A stretch of 64,000 bases of DNA from Candidatus Binatia bacterium (GTDB lineage: Bacteria; Desulfobacterota_B; Binatia; UBA9968; JAJDTQ01): positions 10,702-74,701 of the forward strand of contig JAJDTQ010000253.1 in the NCBI GenBank assembly GCA_022827045.1. The letters are read 5' to 3'. Below the pieces are notes generated by a model. The model did no database searches. It saw only the letters and a list, made by a program, of their open reading frames with translations, and had not been told where the DNA came from. The position numbers were made by a program, and so were the translations under genes. This document shows positions 60,083 through 64,000 of the stretch, in pieces. The stretch's first letter is position 1; the number at the start of each line of letters is the position of its first letter.

Positions 60083-61252
60083 TTACTCGAGGATGCGGAA
60101 ACCGAACAGCGTCACCGCGTTGTCCCACAGGATCTTGCCCTTGGCCTCGTCCGTTATCGGTTGCGCGTCCAGATCGGGCAGCGCCTTCTCCGGCCGCGGC
60201 GCATCCGGATGCGGGTAGTCGGTATTCCAGGCGATGTTGTCGCCGCCGAGATGCTCCACCGCATACGACAGCGCACTCTCGTCGCTGTCGCAGGTAACCG
60301 TGATCTGCCGCTTGAAGTACTCGCTGGGCAGCATCGGCAGACGCTCCACCGCGTTGCCCATGACGCTGTTGCGTCCGTGGGTGTGTTCGTCCATCCGGCC
60401 GAGCCAGAACGGCACCCAGCCCACGTTGGACTCGAGGATCCCCAGCCGCAGCTTGGGGAAACGCTCCAGGATGCCGGTGAAGATGAACTGTCCCATGGTG
60501 GCCATGTTGTCGCACGGGAAGCCCAGGGCGTGGTCGAGCCCGCGCAGCGCCAACATCTGCATGTCGCGGTCGTCGACGTTGCCGCGGTTGCCGCCGGCGA
60601 ACGGGTGGAACCGGCGTTGACGGTATTCGCCGTGAACAGAGATGGGGAAGTCCAGCTCACAGGCCAGGCTCCACAGCGCGTCGTATTCGGGCTCGTGAAG
60701 CCAGCGGCCCTCGGGCAGGAACGGGTTCCGCACGGACACGGCGCCCAACTCCTCTACCGCCCGCCGCGCCTCCACCAGCATGGCGTCGGTATCCGATCCC
60801 GGAAGCACCGCCACGAACTTGAGGCGCTTGGGGTCGGCGTCGCAGTAGTCCCGGCACCAGTTGTTGTAGGCGCGGCACATGGCGGCGCCGAGCTTGGCGT
60901 CCTTCAGCGCCACCCGGTAGGCGAAGTTGCCGTTGTTGCCTGTCGGCAGCAGAACCTGGACATCCCATCCGTGCGTGTCCATGTCCTTGAGCCGGGTTTC
61001 CGCGGACCACCACGTACGGTACCCGTCGCCGTACTTGGCCTCCATGTCGGCCCATGCCGTGGCCGGCAGCTTCGGCTGTTTCTCGGTCTTGGGAATGATC
61101 CGCCCGTCCGGTTCATAGACCATGAAGGCCCCGTCCATGAACGCCACCCTGGGCACCTGATCCCGGTAGGCGGGCTCCACGTACCGCTCCCAGAGATACT
61201 GCGGCTCGTGCATGTGCGCGTCCGCGTCAATGACCTTGAATCCCTTCCACAT
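60083..61252 (-). CDS. TIM-barrel amidohydrolase (amidohydrolase_2 family)
   Basis: 389 residues from ATG 61252, with AGGAGCGCCATC ahead. The first metal motif is VIDADAHMHEPQYLWERY. Others are FPISVHGEYRQ and AWNTDYPHPDAPRP. In the place of the usual ES(H/G)GW segment it has LESNVGWVPFWLGRMDEH. It is of the same family as 33236-34366 but longer and only distantly similar. It precedes the carboxyltransferase, which makes a decarboxylase or hydrolase acting on a carboxylic metabolite attractive (inference). Confidence 0.87.
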   Translation of the reverse strand: MWKGFKVIDADAHMHEPQYLWERYVEPAYRDQVPRVAFMDGAFMVYEPDGRIIPKTEKQPKLPATAWADMEAKYGDGYRTWWSAETRLKDMDTHGWDVQVLLPTGNNGNFAYRVALKDAKLGAAMCRAYNNWCRDYCDADPKRLKFVAVLPGSDTDAMLVEARRAVEELGAVSVRNPFLPEGRWLHEPEYDALWSLACELDFPISVHGEYRQRRFHPFAGGNRGNVDDRDMQMLALRGLDHALGFPCDNMATMGQFIFTGILERFPKLRLGILESNVGWVPFWLGRMDEHTHGRNSVMGNAVERLPMLPSEYFKRQITVTCDSDESALSYAVEHLGGDNIAWNTDYPHPDAPRPEKALPDLDAQPITDEAKGKILWDNAVTLFGFRILE

Positions 61253-61377
61253 GATGGCGCTCCTTTCGCTCGCGGGCCGTCCGCGGGCCCCTTGCACGAC
61301 ACGCCTGTTACTATTCACTGTTTCGCGTCCCGCTTCAACCGGGCGGCCGACCCTTGACAGCGGCGCGACGATTCCTT

Positions 61378-61540
61378 TAGTGTCCTGCGTCACCAATAGG
61401 CTTATGAAGATGCGAGGGCATTTTGGCCGTCGGCAAGGCGCGATGACGAGCAGTGGCGGGTACCACGCGAGGAAGAGCAACGCGGCCGACGGCCAAAAGG
61501 ACCCGCAGATTCATAAGCCTATTGGTGACGCAGGACACTA
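61378..61540. mobile_element. MITE-like element with 31-bp perfect terminal inverted repeats
   Basis: A 163-bp unit. The left end (61378-61408) begins TAGTGTCCTGCGTCACCAAT and the right end (61510-61540) is its exact reverse complement, ending ATTGGTGACGCAGGACACTA. A second inner inverted pair, TTTTGGCCGTCGGC / GCCGACGGCCAAAA, extends the fold. There is no coding potential. The long perfect termini are those of a non-autonomous element. It lies between the amidohydrolase start and the fourth HDO gene, so it may have carried or altered a promoter. No transposase is in the window. Confidence 0.85.
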
Positions 61541-61589
61541 TGGTCGCGGGCGTCACCGTTCCGACGAGTCCGCAGTCGAGAGAGGCATC

Positions 61590-62258
61590 GTGACATCGCG
61601 TACCTTTGTAGCCTCGGTTGTCGAAGAGATCATCGCTCCCGGAATCGAACGGCTGATGGCGGGACGGTATTTTTCCGACCTGCGCAACGGCACGCTGTCG
61701 ACCCGCAGGCTCCAGGGCTTCGCCCTTCAGCACTATCTCCTCAACGTCGCCATCAACAAGGGCTTCACCCTGTGCATGGCCAAGAACGCCCACAACCAGG
61801 AACTCTACGACCTGTTCCTCCACGCCTTCACCGAGGAACAGACACACCCGGACCTCATGAAGCGGTTCGGCCTCGCTATCGGCCTCACCGAAGAGGACTT
61901 CGACGAGGCCCTGCCCATCTTCGAATGCCAGGCCCACGCTGCCGCCATACTCAGGGGCATGTTCCTGGGCTCGCCCGCCGAAAGCCGCACGAGCGCATTG
62001 GTGAACGAGAGCATGGTGGGACGCTACGCGGCGGAGTTCGACGCCTGCCTGGCCGGAGGATACGGCATCGACGACCACGACCGGGAATTCTTCACGGTGC
62101 ACGCGGTGGCGGACCAGGAGCACACCGCGCTGGCGGCGCGGGTCGTCGAGCGGTACTGCACCACCAAGCGGGACCGCCGCGTGGTCGAGCATGCGGCCCG
62201 CAACATGGTCCGCTTCAAGCTGGCCAAGTTCGACGGCATCTATGACGCCTACGCGTGA
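61590..62258 (+). CDS. Heme-oxygenase-like putative diiron oxidase, copy 4
   Basis: 222 residues from GTG 61590, preceded by GAGAGAGGCATC. Ligand pattern: AFTEEQTHPDLMKRF (E83, H86), SALVNESMVGRYAAEFDAC (E140), and H171-x3-D175-x2-H178 in VHAVADQEHTALAARV. This is closest in pattern to copies 2 and 3 at 24-25.7 kb, 36 kb away, but clearly diverged. It stands alone, just 50 bases after the MITE, with no cupin partners. The same fold includes TenA and PqqC, so function remains open. Confidence 0.78.
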   Translation: MTSRTFVASVVEEIIAPGIERLMAGRYFSDLRNGTLSTRRLQGFALQHYLLNVAINKGFTLCMAKNAHNQELYDLFLHAFTEEQTHPDLMKRFGLAIGLTEEDFDEALPIFECQAHAAAILRGMFLGSPAESRTSALVNESMVGRYAAEFDACLAGGYGIDDHDREFFTVHAVADQEHTALAARVVERYCTTKRDRRVVEHAARNMVRFKLAKFDGIYDAYA

Positions 62259-62311
62259 GCGGCGGTTGACGGCGAGGGGAGCGGCTCTATAATCAGGGAA
62301 GGGGGGTCAGC

Positions 62312-62998
62312 ATGGAAGACAAAACCGAATCCGTCTCGTTGCCCGATATCCTTTCCGTGTTTCCGCTTACCGGCGTGCTGCTGCTGCCCGGCACGCGGCT
62401 TCCGCTGCACATTTTCGAGCCCCGCTACCGGAACATGGTGCATGACGCGCTCGAGGCGGAGGGCGTTTTCGGCATGATCCAGCCCTTCGTTCCCCAGAAC
62501 GACAACCGCCCCCAACCCGGCGCCGAGCGCAGCGCGCCCGAGCTCTACCCCGTCGGTTGCGCCGGGCACATCGAGCGCTGGGAGCAAGCCCCCGACGGCC
62601 GCTACATGGTGCAGCTTCGCGGCATCAGCCGGTTTCGCGTCAAGGAGGAGCTGTCTCTCGAACGCGGTTACCGCCGCGTGCTGCCGGACTACGGCTGCTT
62701 CGGCGACCTCGAGGAGACGGAACCCGGGAGCATCGACCGCCAGCGCCTGACCCGGGCGCTGGACAGCTACGCGCAGGGCCACGGCCTCGCCATCGACCTG
62801 GGGCAGCTCGAGCCGGTGTCGGACGCCGATCTGGTCAATTTCCTGGGGGTCGCCATGCCCTTCCATCCGTCGGAGAAGCAGGCGCTCCTGGAGGCCGGCT
62901 CCGTCGAGGACCGGCAAAAGATCCTCATCAGCCTCCTGGAGTTCGGCGGCGACACCCCCGCATCCCCCTCCGACACCGGCTCGCGCACCCTGAACTGA
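62312..62998 (+). CDS. LON peptidase substrate-binding domain protein (stand-alone)
   Basis: 228 residues. ILSVFPLTGVLLLPGTRLPLHIFEPRYRNMV is the LON-N (ATP-dependent protease N-terminal) motif; GFGMIQP-like EGVFGMIQPF and VGCAGHIERWEQAPDGRY with ISRFRVKEELSLERGYR follow, completing the domain. It lacks the AAA and protease parts of Lon. Stand-alone LON-domain proteins are common in proteobacteria and are thought to bind unfolded protein or act as chaperones. GGGGGGTCAGC precedes the ATG. It is convergent with the radical SAM gene; a repeat block separates them. Confidence 0.87.
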   Translation: MEDKTESVSLPDILSVFPLTGVLLLPGTRLPLHIFEPRYRNMVHDALEAEGVFGMIQPFVPQNDNRPQPGAERSAPELYPVGCAGHIERWEQAPDGRYMVQLRGISRFRVKEELSLERGYRRVLPDYGCFGDLEETEPGSIDRQRLTRALDSYAQGHGLAIDLGQLEPVSDADLVNFLGVAMPFHPSEKQALLEAGSVEDRQKILISLLEFGGDTPASPSDTGSRTLN

Positions 62999-63001
62999 GC
63001 A

Positions 63002-63123
63002 CCCTCACCCCCACCCTTTCCCAGAGGGGGAGGGGCAAACCCAATCCCTCTCCCAGCAAGGGGAAAATCAGCAAACCTATCCCCTCTCCCTCTGGGAGAG
63101 GGTGGCCGAAGGCCGGGTGAGGG
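63002..63123. repeat. Nested palindromic repeat block between convergent genes
   Basis: Outer arms CCCTCACCC (63002-63010) and GGGTGAGGG (63115-63123). Inner perfect hairpin CCCTCTCCC-TCT-GGGAGAGGG (63082-63102), with a GAGGGGGAGGGG counterpart on the left. The CCCTCTCCC/GGGAGAGGG type is common between genes in high-GC proteobacteria. It lies between the Lon-domain stop and the maturase stop and probably terminates both. Confidence 0.7.
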
Positions 63124-63150
63124 CTCCGGCGTCAAGCCGCGCGGCCGAGA

Positions 63151-64000
63151 CTATCGGAGCATGCAGCAGCGCTTGTACTTGCGGCCGCTGCCGCAGGGGC
63201 AGGGATCGTTGCGGCCGGCAGCGGGGCGGACGGCGGCGTCCGCTTCGCGCACCAGGCGCATGACGTTCTCGATGGGCTCGCCGGCCTGCCACAGGCCGGC
63301 CATGGTGCTCAGGTGCTCGCGGCTGTGGATGAAGAACTTCTTGTAGCCGGCGCAGAGGTAGTTGAGGCCGTCCTCGCCGTCCGGGGTCTTGATGAACCGG
63401 TCCTTGGGGCACCCGCCGTTGCACTGGGCGCGCACCTCGCACTCTCGGCAGTAGCGCGGCAGCGAGGTCCACTTGTCGCGGCCGAACTGCCGCTGGGCGT
63501 CGCTGTCGATCATGCGCGCCAGGGAGGTATCGCGAATGTTGCCGAGGCGGTAGTCCGGGTCCACGTAGTGGTCGCAGGAATAGAAGTCGCCGTTGTGCTC
63601 CACCACCGGCACGTCGCCGCAGGTCTCCCGGAAGATGCACAGCGCGTGCTCGATGCCCAGGCCGGTGCGTGCGGCCTCGTCGAAGATCTGGATGGTCACC
63701 CGGCCCACGTCATTGCGGATCCACTCGTCGAAGATGGCGCACAGGAAGGTGCCGAAGGCCTCCGCCGGCACGCTGCGGGGACCCACCGCCGCGGTCCAGG
63801 GCCTCCGCTCCACCAGCGGAATGAACTGCTGGTGGTCCGCGCCAAGGCTCTTGAAGTAGCGGTACACGGTGGTGGGATGGCCGACGTTGCCGGCGTGCAC
63901 AACGCACAGCACGTCACAGGGCACCTTGTGGGCCTTGAGCCGCTTGAACGCCTGCACCACCTTGCCGTGGGTGGGCTGCTGCCCCTTGGTGACGCGGTAC
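63151..64000 (-). CDS. Anaerobic sulfatase-maturase-like radical SAM protein, C-terminal part, with SEC-C tail
   Basis: The visible ~283 residues continue past position 64000, so the CxxxCxxC cluster loop is not seen. The part present starts YRVTKGQQPTHGKVVQAF and LCVVHAGNVGHPTTVYRYFKSLG, matching the TIM-barrel end of AslB/sulfatase maturases. The SPASM domain follows: CGDVPVVEHNGDFYSCDHYVDPDYRLGNI and CRECEVRAQCNGGCPKDR. The last 20 residues, RNDPCPCGSGRKYKRCC, form a SEC-C zinc motif as found at the end of SecA. Maturases convert sulfatase Cys/Ser to formylglycine; no sulfatase gene is visible here. Confidence 0.88.
   Translation of the reverse strand, partial: YRVTKGQQPTHGKVVQAFKRLKAHKVPCDVLCVVHAGNVGHPTTVYRYFKSLGADHQQFIPLVERRPWTAAVGPRSVPAEAFGTFLCAIFDEWIRNDVGRVTIQIFDEAARTGLGIEHALCIFRETCGDVPVVEHNGDFYSCDHYVDPDYRLGNIRDTSLARMIDSDAQRQFGRDKWTSLPRYCRECEVRAQCNGGCPKDRFIKTPDGEDGLNYLCAGYKKFFIHSREHLSTMAGLWQAGEPIENVMRLVREADAAVRPAAGRNDPCPCGSGRKYKRCCMLR

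Overview
The window looks like a chromosomal segment from a high-GC Gram-negative bacterium. The evidence is two outer-membrane-type beta-barrel proteins, a Tat signal, ABC and TTT periplasmic binding proteins, and many ATG/GTG/TTG starts behind GGAG-type ribosome sites. The mix of HyuA/HyuB carboxylase-type proteins, UbiD, DUF1302/DUF1329, Bug-type binding proteins and TIM-barrel amidohydrolases is typical of uncultured soil or marine lineages once grouped with Deltaproteobacteria (for example Binatota or Tectomicrobia-like). That placement is an inference from gene content only. No rRNA, tRNA, CRISPR array, prophage or transposase gene was seen.

Layout. 1-4317 (minus): a truncated HyuA, a periplasmic binding protein with a good promoter, a small unknown protein, an MFS exporter and a methyltransferase. 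4560-23077 (plus): a long catabolic run of UbiD decarboxylase, a BNR beta-propeller, a GntR regulator with its own palindrome-containing promoter, HyuA-HyuB-gamma resembling acetone/acetophenone carboxylase, then a hydrophobic-substrate module (YCF48 propeller, RND/MMPL pump, DUF1302 barrel, DUF1329 protein), an isochorismatase-fold hydrolase, a frameshifted exported amidohydrolase and a Cys-rich membrane protein. 23191-27925 (plus): three heme-oxygenase-like putative diiron oxidases and two bicupins, one strongly gentisate-dioxygenase-like, with a binding-protein relic between them. 27954-33109 (minus): an iron alcohol dehydrogenase-HyuA-HyuB operon. It is divergent from a TIM-barrel amidohydrolase, which is followed by two palindromic repeats, an acetyltransferase and a Bug/TctC binding protein.

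36409-51583 (all minus) is a defence island. In transcription order it has an XRE-HTH/SNF2 helicase/DUF3883 fusion, TIR-APAZ plus short prokaryotic Argonaute (a SPARTA-type pair), a zeta-toxin-like kinase, an AbiJ-like abortive-infection protein, a DUF1156 Zn-ribbon DNA methyltransferase, the deletion scar of an AAA ATPase locus, and a DUF499 ATPase. Three consecutive genes overlap at ATGA/TTGA junctions, so at least part of the island is translationally coupled. This is the most interesting part of the window: an RNA-guided short-Ago abortive module sits inside a helicase-methyltransferase-ATPase set.

51728-64000: metabolic genes again (VOC protein, amidase, AGCS symporter, alpha/beta hydrolase, beta-barrel, M20 hydrolase, CinA-C protein, an OadA-like carboxyltransferase without a biotin domain, amidohydrolase). 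These are followed by a 163-bp MITE-like element with 31-bp perfect inverted ends, a fourth diiron-oxidase-like gene, a Lon-substrate-domain protein and the 3' part of a sulfatase-maturase-like radical SAM gene carrying a SEC-C tail.
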